Source of the DNA: an uncultured Collinsella sp.
Lineage (GTDB): Bacteria > Actinomycetota > Coriobacteriia > Coriobacteriales > Coriobacteriaceae
NCBI GenBank assembly: GCA_958437935.1
Contig: CAUBPS010000007.1
Span: 49,092 to 113,091, forward strand
Reading direction: 5' to 3'
Length of the DNA: 64,000 bases
In this document: in pieces, positions 36,011 to 44,614 of the stretch
How positions within the stretch are numbered: position 1 is the stretch's first letter
How the letters are laid out: each line of letters starts with the position of its first letter
Position numbers and translations under genes: made by a program
The notes under the pieces: generated by a model
What the model saw: only the letters and a program-made list of their open reading frames with translations
Databases searched by the model: none
Told to the model about the DNA's origin: nothing

Positions 36011-36118
36011 CGACCGCGCCCACGGCCCCGCTCGCACGGGCGACCGGCGCAATTGCCCTATCCGTCACCTACGCTTACTACCCAACGTCCCGAATCTTGG
36101 AGGTTCGAGAAACTCCCG

Positions 36119-37492
36119 ATGGACATAACCATCTCCCTTATCACCACCCTCGTTTTGACCCTCATCAACGGCTACTTCTCTATGTCCGAGATGGCGCTCA
36201 CCACGGCTAAGCGCGCCGTGCTGGAGCACGATGCCGAGGAGGGCGATAAGCGCGCCGAGCGCGCCGTCCAGCTCGCCGCCGACTCCGATCAGCTGTTGGC
36301 TACCATCCAGGTCGCCATCACGCTCGTGGGCTTCGCCTCGTCCGCCGTCGCCTCGACGAGCCTGTCCGACCCGCTCGCCACGTGGCTCATGAGCTTTGGC
36401 ATCGCGCCGCTTTCCGCCATCGCACGCGGCCTGGCGCCGGTCATCATCACCGTCGCCGTCGCCTTTGTGTCCATCGTGATCGGCGAGCTCGTCCCCAAGC
36501 GCATCGGCCTGGCCAATGCCGAGGGCGTGTCCAAGCAGGTCGTGGGGCCGCTTTCCGTGTTCCAGAAGATCGCCCGCCCGCTCGTGTGGCTGACCGGCGC
36601 TTGCTCCGACGGCCTGGCCCGCATCCTGCGCATTAAGAGCGCCGACGACCGCCAGAACGTCTCGGAGGAAGAGATCAAGTACATGGTCTCGGAGCAGGAC
36701 GACCTGCTCGACGAGGAAAAGCGCATGATCCACGAGATCTTCGACCTGGGCGACACCGTTGCCCGCGAGGTCATGGTGCCGCGCGTGGACACCACCATGT
36801 GCGAGGATGACGAGACGGTCGCCGACGTGCTGTCCACCATGCGCCAGACCGGCTTCAGCCGTATCCCCGTCTACCACGAGGATCCCGACAACGTGGCGGG
36901 CATCGCGCACATCAAGGACCTGATCCAGCCCGCGCTCGACGGCAAGGGTGACCAGCCCATCGCCGACTTTTTGCGCGACGCCACCTTTGTGCCCGACACC
37001 AAGGACATTCTGCCGCTGCTGTCCGAGATGCAGACCTCGCACGATCAGATCGTGGTGGTCGTGGACGAGTACGGCGGCACGGCCGGCATCATCACCATCG
37101 AGGACATTGTCGAGGAGATCGTCGGCGAGATCGAGGACGAGTTCGACCCCGATAACAAGTACCTCACGCGCCTCTCGCGCCGCGAGTGGCTCGTCGATGG
37201 GCGTTTTTCGTGCGATGATGCGATTGAGCTTGGATGGCCGCTCGAGGAAAGCGATGATTATGAGACCATCGCCGGCTGGATTTTGGAGCTTTGCGACTCG
37301 GTGCCCGACATCGGAGAGGTGTTTGAGGTCGCGGGGTACAAGTTCAAGGTACAGTCGATGCGTGGCCAGCGCATCTCGCTCATTCGCGTGATCGCTCCGG
37401 CCGAAACCGATAAGAAGGATTCCGAGTCCTCGGCAGATAGGCCGGCGTCGTCGGGTGCGGGTTCTGCGGATCCGCACGATGGCGACGAGTAG
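36119..37492 (+). CDS. CNNM/CorC-type transporter (DUF21, CBS pair, CorC_HlyC domains)
   Basis: A 457-residue protein. The N-terminal DUF21/CNNM membrane domain (LINGYFSMSEMALTTAKR; LVGFASSAVAST; IGELVPKRIGLANAE) is followed by two CBS motifs around residues 215-345 (VMVPRVDTTM; FSRIPVYHEDPDNVAGIAH; VVVDEYGGTAGIITIEDIVE) and a CorC_HlyC end domain (about 365-435). Such proteins transport or regulate Mg2+ and Co2+; the hemolysin name in databases is historical. GGAGG lies 15 bases before the ATG, a rather long spacing. Other Mg-linked genes lie about 4 kb downstream. Confidence 0.92.
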   Translation: MDITISLITTLVLTLINGYFSMSEMALTTAKRAVLEHDAEEGDKRAERAVQLAADSDQLLATIQVAITLVGFASSAVASTSLSDPLATWLMSFGIAPLSAIARGLAPVIITVAVAFVSIVIGELVPKRIGLANAEGVSKQVVGPLSVFQKIARPLVWLTGACSDGLARILRIKSADDRQNVSEEEIKYMVSEQDDLLDEEKRMIHEIFDLGDTVAREVMVPRVDTTMCEDDETVADVLSTMRQTGFSRIPVYHEDPDNVAGIAHIKDLIQPALDGKGDQPIADFLRDATFVPDTKDILPLLSEMQTSHDQIVVVVDEYGGTAGIITIEDIVEEIVGEIEDEFDPDNKYLTRLSRREWLVDGRFSCDDAIELGWPLEESDDYETIAGWILELCDSVPDIGEVFEVAGYKFKVQSMRGQRISLIRVIAPAETDKKDSESSADRPASSGAGSADPHDGDE

Positions 37493-37516
37493 GACAAGGG
37501 CGAGTAGGAGAGAGTT

Positions 37517-38347
37517 ATGGCAGGCCTGTTCAACATCCTGAAGGTCACCGTCAGCGAGGACAAGATCTGCGCGCACGTGCTGGTGAACCCCGGCATGCCG
37601 CTCATGACCTCGGAGGATATCGAGGCCACGGCGCGCGTGTACTACCTGGTGCCGGCGATTGCCAAGCATCTGTGCCTGGGCGATTCGGGCCGCGAGTTCC
37701 AGGACTGCATGGGCCAGACCGAGCTCTGCCACCTGCTGGAGCACGTGACGGTCGAGCTCATGAACGAGACCGGCCTTGCCGGCAGCATCTCGTGCGGTCG
37801 CACGCGCGTGAGTGAGCACGACGAGCGCGTCTTTGAGGTTGAGCTTTCGTGTCCCGACGATGCGCTGGCCATCGGCGCGCTGTCGTCTGCCACCTTCATG
37901 ATGGATTGGGCTTACCTGCACGCCGACCAGCCCGCCCCCGATGTGGAGGGCACGGTCGCGGGCCTGCGCAACCTGGTTTTGGGTATGCGTGCCGAGGCCG
38001 AGGGCAAGGATCCGCACGAGGCTGTCGCCGCCGCGAATGGCGAGGACGTTGCCGAGGACGAGGGTGCTGACGAGGGCGATGTGCCGGTCGACGCCGAGCC
38101 CGTTGCCGATGCGACCGCCGAGCCGGCAGCTGAGCCCCAGGGCGTCCCCAACTTTGAAGACGAGCCCCAGGTAGCGATTGATACCGAGGGCGCGGTTGTC
38201 GAGAACCACGAGGCCTCCGCGGCCGTCTTCGGCGGCGCGGCAACGGCTCCGGCTGGGTTGGCGCATGAGGGTGGCTTGCCCCTCGTAGACGGTGCCGGCG
38301 AGGATCCGGCTGCCACTGTTGCCATGCCCGCCATGCCGCAGGAGTAG
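37517..38347 (+). CDS. Stand-alone protein resembling the cyanophycin synthetase N-terminal domain
   Basis: A 276-residue protein. Residues 1-145 resemble the N-domain of cyanophycin synthetase CphA1: GQTELCHLLEHVTVELMNET, then CGRTR and a strand FEVELSCPDD. In CphA1 the same place reads LxHxxEHVALELQ...GRTR. An HxxEH motif (His72, Glu75, His76) is kept, the arrangement used as a zinc site in inverse zincins and proposed as a cryptic hydrolase site in some CphA1 N-domains. The ATP-grasp and Mur-ligase domains of CphA1 are absent. Residues from about 150 on are acidic and Ala/Glu/Pro-rich, probably disordered. It follows the CNNM gene by 24 bases. The function is unknown; confidence is for the domain likeness only. 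Confidence 0.6.
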   Translation: MAGLFNILKVTVSEDKICAHVLVNPGMPLMTSEDIEATARVYYLVPAIAKHLCLGDSGREFQDCMGQTELCHLLEHVTVELMNETGLAGSISCGRTRVSEHDERVFEVELSCPDDALAIGALSSATFMMDWAYLHADQPAPDVEGTVAGLRNLVLGMRAEAEGKDPHEAVAAANGEDVAEDEGADEGDVPVDAEPVADATAEPAAEPQGVPNFEDEPQVAIDTEGAVVENHEASAAVFGGAATAPAGLAHEGGLPLVDGAGEDPAATVAMPAMPQE

Positions 38348-38483
38348 GTTCGCTCGCTCAACACCATCATGTACCTGCGTCTTTACCGTATGCAGATGAG
38401 CGGGGCGGCAAGTGTTGCGCTGCGGGTATAATGGACAGCATTCAAACGGTGGGCGCCGACGTGCCCGCAGGAGAGGAATGATC

Positions 38484-38873
38484 ATGGGTAAGACTTTTAG
38501 CTTTGTCTCCGGTGCACTCTTTGGTGCCGCCGCCGGCGCTATCATCGGCGTTGCTCTGGCCCCGCGCTCGGGTGCCGAGACCCGCGCCATGGCTGCCGAT
38601 ATCGCCAACGACGCTTGGGATAACATGCGCGATACCTACGAGCACGGTGCCGAGGAGGCCCGCGCCGCGGTCAACGACTTCGGTCCGATGGTCGATGCCA
38701 AGACCGATGACCTGCGCGCCAAGGTCGACCTGGCCCGCGAGCGTATGGATCAGCTGCGCGAGCAGCTCAACGACGCCATTTCGGGCGGCAACGTGACGCC
38801 CGCTGCCGACGTCGTGGTCGAGAACGCCGCCGAGGCCGACACCGAGGCTGCGGAGCCCTCGACCGAGGCATAA
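38484..38873 (+). CDS. YtxH-like small membrane protein
   Basis: A 129-residue protein. The start MGKTFSFVSGALFGAAAGAI IGVALAPRSG is the glycine-rich single membrane segment of YtxH/GvpP-like proteins, here with the usual APRSG after it. It is followed by a charged amphipathic helix (about 35-105) and an acidic tail. Such proteins are linked to general stress responses and to envelope association. The ATG at 38484 fits the GAGAGGA site better than 38478. Its stop codon shares a base with the next ATG (TAATG), so the two are made together. Confidence 0.8.
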   Translation: MGKTFSFVSGALFGAAAGAIIGVALAPRSGAETRAMAADIANDAWDNMRDTYEHGAEEARAAVNDFGPMVDAKTDDLRAKVDLARERMDQLREQLNDAISGGNVTPAADVVVENAAEADTEAAEPSTEA

Positions 38874-39628
38874 TGCGCGCCGGGGATTTTGTCGGCGCCA
38901 AGATCTATCGCAAGCCCACCGAGGACAAGCGCACTAAAAAGGACGGCACGCCACGTAGCCCTAAAAAGCTCGGAAAGATACACTTTCCGGTCTTTACTCC
39001 GGGCGGAACGCGCGTGGTGGGCTTTATGGTTCGCCAGTCCGATATTGCGGGCATGATCGAGCGCCCCGACCGTTTTGTGGCGCTCGATGCCATCGGCGTC
39101 TATGAGGGTGCTATCGCGGTGGATGACGCCAAGGACACCTACGATGCCGCCGCGGCCAAGCGCCTCGACATTAACCTGGACGATTGCATCATCTGGGTTG
39201 GTATGGACGTGCGCACGGAATCGGGCGATGTCGTGGGATATTGTTCGGACGTGGAGTTCAAGCCGCGCTCGGGCATTGTCCAGATGTTCTATGTGACTGC
39301 TGGTGCTGCTTCGAGCGTGCTTGTCGGTGACACGCAGGTGCCGCCGACGATGCTGCGCGGCTACGAGAACGGCGCGATGATCGTTTCGGACGAGGTCAAG
39401 GCGCTCGGGTATTCGGGCGGCGCCGCTGCAAAGGCTGCCGAGGCCAGTGTCGTGGTGGGCGATAAGGTCAAAAAGGGCGCCAAGGTGCTCGATGACAAGG
39501 GATCGGTCGCCGTGGACAAGGGCAGTCGCGCGCTGGGCAAGCAGCTCGGCAAGACGCGCGGCATGTTCAAGGCCTTTAAGGACGAATACCAAAAGGCGAG
39601 CGGGGGCTCGTCAAAAGCTAGCAAATAG
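38873..39628 (+). CDS. PRC-barrel-like protein of unknown function
   Basis: A 251-residue protein translationally coupled to the YtxH-like gene. Two beta-rich segments resemble PRC-barrels: KLGKIHFPVFTPGGTRVVGF MVRQSDIAG near the start, and VRTESGDVVGYCSDVEF in the middle. The last 65 residues are lysine-rich and helical, probably binding a polyanion or a partner. No enzyme motif is seen. Coupling to a membrane stress protein suggests an envelope-associated role. A perfect-stem terminator follows. Confidence 0.65.
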   Translation: MRAGDFVGAKIYRKPTEDKRTKKDGTPRSPKKLGKIHFPVFTPGGTRVVGFMVRQSDIAGMIERPDRFVALDAIGVYEGAIAVDDAKDTYDAAAAKRLDINLDDCIIWVGMDVRTESGDVVGYCSDVEFKPRSGIVQMFYVTAGAASSVLVGDTQVPPTMLRGYENGAMIVSDEVKALGYSGGAAAKAAEASVVVGDKVKKGAKVLDDKGSVAVDKGSRALGKQLGKTRGMFKAFKDEYQKASGGSSKASK

Positions 39629-39649
39629 CGACGTACCAAATGATGGGAG

Positions 39650-39686
39650 GCGAGCCGGAGACATGTTGCTCCGGCTCGCTGTGTTT
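39650..39686 (+). terminator. Terminator after the YtxH/PRC pair
   Basis: GCGAGCCGGAG pairs with CTCCGGCTCGC over 11 bases with an 8-base loop, followed by TGTGTTTA, a weak T-tract. Confidence 0.65.
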
Positions 39687-39700
39687 ATGGGGGAGGGCAC

Positions 39701-41107
39701 ATGCGCCAAAACGGATCCAACTTAAACGGGCACTCCGGTGCGCGTCCGACGGCTCGCCGCGACCTGGGGCAGCTGCCCAGCGGCCAGCGCAAACGCCGCC
39801 GTAAGCCCGGCGCGATGTACCTCAACCATAGCCGCGGGTTTAGCGACCGCAGTGCGCGCATTGGCAACGGGCGCTCGCCCCGCCGTCCATCCCGTCTGCC
39901 CTATGCGCTCATCGCCGTGGGCTGCGCGCTCGTGCTGTTTATCGCTGCCGTCGTGGGCTACGTCAACCGTAGCGTGGACGTGGAGCTCAACGGACAAAAG
40001 ACCGCGGTGCGCGTGGGCTCAACGCTGCAGAATCTCATCGACGACCAGGAGCTGACCGACACCTATGACGCGGGCGACCTGCTGGCCGTCGACGACAGCG
40101 TGCTCAAGCGCCACGGGGGCGAAAAGCTGTCGGTGAAGGTTGACGGCAAGCGTGTGAAGCAGGGCAAATGGGATAGCCGCGAACTTGCCGGCGGCGAGAA
40201 GGTGACGGTCAAGGATGGCCGTAACACCTACGAGAAGCATGAGGTTCAGGCTACGGTTATCGAGCCCAAGCTCAAGGTCGAGGGCACGGGTGCTATCGAG
40301 TATGTGCAGACATGGGGCGTCCAGGGTCGCTCCGAGGTGTGGGTCGGCGAGCAGTCGGGCAAGACGCAGGACCGTGGCGAGGTTGTGCCCGCCACCGATT
40401 GTGTGGTTGCCTGCGCCAGCGTGGCGCCAAAGGGCAACGAGAAGGTTGTGGCCCTGACGTTTGATGAGGGACCGAGTGGTGCCACCAAGCAGATTTTGCA
40501 GGTGCTCAAGGAGAAGGGCGTGAGCGCCACGTTCTTCCTTTCGGGCGATGCCGCCGAGTCCTCGCCCGCCACGGCCAAGGCGATTGTCGATGCCGGGTGC
40601 GAGGTCGGCTCCAATAGCTATAGCGACGATTCGCTCAAGGGCGAGGATCGCGAGACAGTGCGCATGCAGATCTCGAAGGGAACCGACGCCATCAAGTCGG
40701 CAACCGGCGTCAAGACGATGCTGCTGCGTGCCCCTTACGCCGCTTTTGACGAGCAAAATTGGATTGACTCGATGGACCTGGTGTCTGCCGTGGTCTCGTG
40801 GAATATCGACTCGGGCGACTGGTTGCTCAATGGTGCCGACGAGCAGGTCTCGACGGTGCTCGACTCGGTGACGCCGGGCAATATCGTGCTGCTCACCGAT
40901 AGCGACGAGTGCGCCGAGCAGACGCTCGAGGCGCTGCCGCAGATTATCGACGGCCTCGTTGCGGACGGCTACAAGATTGTGACGCTCAGCGACCTGGTCA
41001 AGACGGACACGTCGCTGAGCAAAAAGCTCACCTCGCTGACGAAGGTCACGATGCCCAAGAACGCCGTGTTCCCCCAACTCGCCGAGGACGACGAAACCAC
41101 GGAGTAA
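39701..41107 (+). CDS. Polysaccharide deacetylase-like (NodB) protein with degenerate metal site
   Basis: A 468-residue protein with a long basic cytoplasmic head, one membrane segment (YALIAVGCALVLFIAAVVGYV) and a beta-rich extracytoplasmic region. A NodB fold follows from about residue 245. The family motif TFDDGP reads TFDEGP (Asp255, Glu256), and the metal-binding H-x3-H reads N-x3-D (Asn305, Asp309; context GSNSYSDDSL). RAPYAAFD and WNIDSGDWL match the other NodB motifs. With two ligand histidines gone, zinc- or cobalt-dependent deacetylation is doubtful. It may bind cell-wall glycans or use a different metal. It has its own GGGGGAGG ribosome site. Confidence 0.82.
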   Translation: MRQNGSNLNGHSGARPTARRDLGQLPSGQRKRRRKPGAMYLNHSRGFSDRSARIGNGRSPRRPSRLPYALIAVGCALVLFIAAVVGYVNRSVDVELNGQKTAVRVGSTLQNLIDDQELTDTYDAGDLLAVDDSVLKRHGGEKLSVKVDGKRVKQGKWDSRELAGGEKVTVKDGRNTYEKHEVQATVIEPKLKVEGTGAIEYVQTWGVQGRSEVWVGEQSGKTQDRGEVVPATDCVVACASVAPKGNEKVVALTFDEGPSGATKQILQVLKEKGVSATFFLSGDAAESSPATAKAIVDAGCEVGSNSYSDDSLKGEDRETVRMQISKGTDAIKSATGVKTMLLRAPYAAFDEQNWIDSMDLVSAVVSWNIDSGDWLLNGADEQVSTVLDSVTPGNIVLLTDSDECAEQTLEALPQIIDGLVADGYKIVTLSDLVKTDTSLSKKLTSLTKVTMPKNAVFPQLAEDDETTE

Positions 41108-41197
41108 TCCCCAACGGCTATGTCAAGGATACGTCAGCGTTTGGTATGCCTGCAATGTGCAGCGCATAAATTCGGTGCCGCAGCGCGATGCTGATGC

Positions 41198-41305
41198 TAT
41201 AGTTACTGCGGTTAATGAGGGTCAAGAGAAAGGTTGCAGGTGAAATCCAAACCTCGACCATACAGTCGATGACCCCATGCAGGTGCTTTTTGCGCATGCA
41301 CGGGG
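41198..41305 (+). promoter_or_regulatory. Promoter and structured leader of the Mg-transport operon (candidate riboswitch)
   Basis: A TATAGT box (41198-41203) precedes a compact three-way junction. P1 pairs GGGTCA (41219-41224) with TGACCC (41270-41275). P2 pairs AGGTT (41231-41235) with AACCT (41250-41254). P3 pairs CGAC (41255-41258) with GTCG (41265-41268). CCCC at 41273-41276 can instead pair with GGGG at 41302-41305 (plus ATGC/GCAT inside), excluding P1: a two-state layout. I do not recognise it as the classic M-box. There is no open frame; the remaining leader to 41414 shows nothing clear. Confidence 0.4.
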
Positions 41306-41414
41306 TGTAAGCGTCGAGCGGCGTGCCGCCCGCGCATGCGTATACATATCCAATTGTCCACGGATGGCGTGCCCGTTTTGCCGCGGTCCGCAGGAATAAT
41401 GATGGGGAGCACCA

Positions 41415-43259
41415 TTGAATTATCTGAGTGAGATGCTCAAACTGCCGGTCTTGGACGTCGACGGCGAGAAGCTCGGCGTGGTCAACGATTTTGGCATTGC
41501 TACCGGCGAAGTTTTTCCGCACGTGACGTCGCTCGCGTTCCGCGGCCCCGGCAAGACGCCGTTTATGATCAGCTGGCGCAAATGGGTCGATCGTATCGAC
41601 GAGACGGGCGTGTACCTCAAGACGTCGGCCACCGAAATCCGCTTTTCGTACCTGCAGCCGACCGAGCTGTTGCTGGCGCGCGATGTTCTCAACAAGCAGA
41701 TTGTCGACACGCAGGGCATGAAGGTCGTGCGCGTAAACGACATCAAGTTCTCCATGTCGGGCGAAAACCAGCTGCGCCTGCTGGGTGCCGAGGTCGGTGC
41801 CCGCGGCCTGCTGCGCGCGATTAGCCCCGCGCTCGAGCATGTCGTCGAGGGCTTTATGAAGCATCTGGGCAAGCCGCTCAGCGAGGACATCATCGCCTGG
41901 TCCTACATGGACCTGCTTGACCGTTCGACTAAGAACATCCAGCTCTCGGTTTCGCACAAGACGCTTGGCGAGCTGCACCCCGCCGACATCGCTGACATTA
42001 TCGAGCAGCTCGACCCGCGCCTGCGTGCGCAGGTGTTCGCACAGCTCGATACCGCCCAGGCAGCCGAGGCCATCTCGGAGTTCGATGACGACGAGCTCAT
42101 GACCGAGATGCTCGAGGGCATGTCCGATACGGACGCATCGTCGATGCTGGCCATGATGGACCCGGACGACGCCGCCGACCTGATCGACGAGCTCGATTAC
42201 GAGAAGGCCGAAAAGCTCCTGCGCCTGATGGGCGTCAAGGAGGAAAAGGCGATTCGTAACCTGCTGGGCTACGAGGAAAACACCGCCGGACGTATCATGA
42301 CCTCGGAGTTTGTCGCCCTGCCCGCCACGGCAACGGTCGGTGACGCCATCGAGGCGATTCGCGAGCTCGACGAGGACTTCGAGAGCGTCTACTACGTCTA
42401 TACCGAGGATCCGAGCGGCATGCTGACCGGCGTGCTTTCGCTGCGCACGCTGATCGTGGCCGACCGCGACGCCACGCTGGGTCAGCTGGCCTATCGCGAC
42501 CTGGTCTACGTGTCGCCCGACGAGGACCAGGAAGACGTAACGGACGAGATGACCAAGTATGATCTGGTCGCCATCCCCGTCTGCGACGAGAACCGCCACA
42601 TCCTGGGTATCGTAACCTTCGACGACGCCATGGACGTTATCGCCGAGGAGCATCAGGAGGACCTGCAGATCGCCGGTATCGGCTCGGGCGACAGCGCGTC
42701 CGACGACTCGACGAACGTGCTCAGCTGGTTCGTGCATCGCCAGTACTGGGTTGTTGTATGGGGCATCGCGTCGTGCATCATGGCGACCGTGCTGGGAACG
42801 GCGCTCGGCTCCGCGCATCTGGTGGTGTTCCCCATGTGCGCCATGCCGCTCGTGCTGCTGGCGGCCTCGCGCATGGTGTCGTTCGTCAAGAACTACTTCC
42901 TGGAGTATGATGGTCACGATGACGAGCCCAAGCCGTATCTGGGATTCTTCTTCCAGAGCACGGGTATGGGCCTGATTCTGTCGCTCGTGACCTACCTGTG
43001 CGCCCAGCTGGTGCGCACCGCCGCGTTCCCCGATGCGCCCATGTTTGAGGAGCAACTCTTTACCGGGTGCTTTAATATCGCTGCCATCATTTGCCTGGTT
43101 GGCAACATGAGCGCCGTGATTTACCTGATGGTGCTGTTCTGGCGTGACGAGCATGACCTCAACACGTCGGGCACCGCCATGAACGTCATTGCCGTCATGA
43201 TCTCGTGTGTGGCGTATTGCATCGCCGCGGTGCTGCTCGCCATGTCAGTCATGGGTTAG
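41415..43259 (+). CDS. PRC-barrel/MgtE_N/CBS protein with an atypical membrane domain
   Basis: A 614-residue protein starting at TTG 41415 with GGGGAG 5 bases upstream. In order: PRC-barrel (residues 1-80, MLKLPVLDVDGEKLGVVND), linker, MgtE_N superhelix (about 180-300, LHPADIADIIEQLDP...DELMTEMLEGM), CBS pair (about 300-412, MTSEFVALPATATVGDAIEA) and five or six membrane segments (about 435-614). In MgtE the first parts sense cytosolic Mg2+. The membrane part lacks the GMGGNxGxQ signature of MgtE channels, so this may be a Mg sensor subunit rather than an MgtE pore. Its stop codon is 8 bases from the NRAMP-type transporter start, supporting a joint role. Confidence 0.82.
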   Translation: MNYLSEMLKLPVLDVDGEKLGVVNDFGIATGEVFPHVTSLAFRGPGKTPFMISWRKWVDRIDETGVYLKTSATEIRFSYLQPTELLLARDVLNKQIVDTQGMKVVRVNDIKFSMSGENQLRLLGAEVGARGLLRAISPALEHVVEGFMKHLGKPLSEDIIAWSYMDLLDRSTKNIQLSVSHKTLGELHPADIADIIEQLDPRLRAQVFAQLDTAQAAEAISEFDDDELMTEMLEGMSDTDASSMLAMMDPDDAADLIDELDYEKAEKLLRLMGVKEEKAIRNLLGYEENTAGRIMTSEFVALPATATVGDAIEAIRELDEDFESVYYVYTEDPSGMLTGVLSLRTLIVADRDATLGQLAYRDLVYVSPDEDQEDVTDEMTKYDLVAIPVCDENRHILGIVTFDDAMDVIAEEHQEDLQIAGIGSGDSASDDSTNVLSWFVHRQYWVVVWGIASCIMATVLGTALGSAHLVVFPMCAMPLVLLAASRMVSFVKNYFLEYDGHDDEPKPYLGFFFQSTGMGLILSLVTYLCAQLVRTAAFPDAPMFEEQLFTGCFNIAAIICLVGNMSAVIYLMVLFWRDEHDLNTSGTAMNVIAVMISCVAYCIAAVLLAMSVMG

Positions 43260-43267
43260 GTGGTCGC

Positions 43268-44530
43268 GTGCAAAATACCAAGCAAAAATCGGGCACCAAG
43301 CAAAAGCTGACCATCGCGGCCATCTTTGGCGCTATGGGTCCCGGTCTGCTGGCGGCGCTTTCGGGCAATGACGCCGGCGGCATTGCAACGTATTCCAGCG
43401 CGGGCGCCAGCTATGGCTACAAGATGCTCTGGATGCTTCCTGTCATGACTGTGCTGCTCATCGTGACGCAGGAGACCGCGGCGCGCTGCGGCTGCGTCAC
43501 GGGTAAGGGCCTGGCATCGCTCATTCGCGAGCGTTTTGGCGTGCGCAAGAGCGTGTTGGCCATGGCAGCGCTGCTGATCGCCAACACGGCTGTGACCATT
43601 TCGGAGTTTGCGGGCATCGCCAGCGGTCTTGCTCTCTTTGGCGTGCCGGCGAGCATCTCGGTGCCGTTGGTGGCGCTGCTGGTGTGGATGCTTACCATGT
43701 CGGGTAGTTTCCAGCGCATCGAGAAGATTCTGCTGCTGGTGAGCTGCGTGTTCGTGACCTATATCGTCGCCGCGTTTATGGCTGGCCCCAACTGGGGTGA
43801 GGTCGCGGTCGACCTGGTCGTGCCTAACATTCAAAATGACCCCAGCTACGTGTCGCTCGTGGTCGCAACGATCGGTACCACCATCGCGCCGTGGATGATC
43901 TTCCTGGCGCAGAACAACGTGGTCGATAAGAACGCGGGCGAGGACGATATCGTGCTGCAGCGTATTGATACCGTGAGCGGCTCGATCGCTGCTGATATCA
44001 TTGCGGGCTTTATTATCATCACGACCGGTGCGGTGCTGTTCCCGGCGGGTATTCAGATTAGCGATGCCGCCGATGCTGCCCGCGCGCTGGAGCCTATTGC
44101 GGGTCAGTGGTCTACGGTACTGTTTGCCTCGGGCCTGGTCGCGGCGAGCTTCTTGGCTGCCTGCGTGCTGCCGGGCGTTACGTCGAGCGCTATCTGCGAG
44201 GCATTTGGCTGGGAGCGCGGTGCCGACCGCAGCTGGGACGAGGCCCCGGTCTATCGCGGCATCATTACGGCCATCATCGGTATCTCTGCCGTGCTGGTGC
44301 TTATGCCCGGTGTCGATCTGTTCCAGATTATGATGACCTCGCAGGTCATCAACGGCGTGCTACTGCCCGTGGTTCTGGTGTTCCAGGTGGTTATCGCCGC
44401 CGACCGTCACATTATGGGCGCCAACCGCAACGGCCGCGTGTGGAATGTGCTCACGTGGGCGACCATCGGCGTGATTACGGTGCTGACAGTTGTTATGTTT
44501 GTGCTGCAGGCGATGGGTTACAGCGCCTAG
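43268..44530 (+). CDS. NRAMP-related magnesium transporter (NRMT type)
   Basis: A 420-residue transporter with about 11 membrane segments in the NRAMP/LeuT fold, starting at GTG 43268. The Mn/Fe-binding DPGN motif of helix 1 is replaced by NDAGG (GLLAALSGNDAGGIATYSSA). The helix 6 MPH motif, whose Met ligand selects transition metals, reads APW (TIGTTIAPWMIFLAQNN). These are the changes seen in NRAMP-related Mg2+ transporters known from Eggerthella and clostridia. Mg2+ or Mn2+ uptake with a larger, hydrated ion site is therefore the likely role, not MntH-type import. Coupling to the MgtE_N/CBS protein upstream agrees with this. Confidence 0.85.
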   Translation: MQNTKQKSGTKQKLTIAAIFGAMGPGLLAALSGNDAGGIATYSSAGASYGYKMLWMLPVMTVLLIVTQETAARCGCVTGKGLASLIRERFGVRKSVLAMAALLIANTAVTISEFAGIASGLALFGVPASISVPLVALLVWMLTMSGSFQRIEKILLLVSCVFVTYIVAAFMAGPNWGEVAVDLVVPNIQNDPSYVSLVVATIGTTIAPWMIFLAQNNVVDKNAGEDDIVLQRIDTVSGSIAADIIAGFIIITTGAVLFPAGIQISDAADAARALEPIAGQWSTVLFASGLVAASFLAACVLPGVTSSAICEAFGWERGADRSWDEAPVYRGIITAIIGISAVLVLMPGVDLFQIMMTSQVINGVLLPVVLVFQVVIAADRHIMGANRNGRVWNVLTWATIGVITVLTVVMFVLQAMGYSA

Positions 44531-44614
44531 CGTCTCTTTTGAGGCTTCGAGCGGGCCGTAGCGATGGGCCGCGGCCTGTTTTTTGCTTGCTATAGGGGGT
44601 TAGTTATATGGCAG

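Noticed and set aside
36065..38626. Long antisense open frame across the CNNM and CphA-N-like genes
   Set aside because: Both plus-strand genes have clear domains and ribosome sites; the antisense translation is His/Arg/Gly/Val-rich shadow sequence.
41108..41414. M-box (ykoK) magnesium riboswitch
   Set aside because: Expected upstream of Mg transporters, but I could not find its conserved segments or its size; kept only as an unclassified leader.
43268..44530. MntH-type manganese transporter
   Set aside because: The DPGN and MPH metal-site motifs that define Mn/Fe NRAMPs are replaced by NDAGG and APW.
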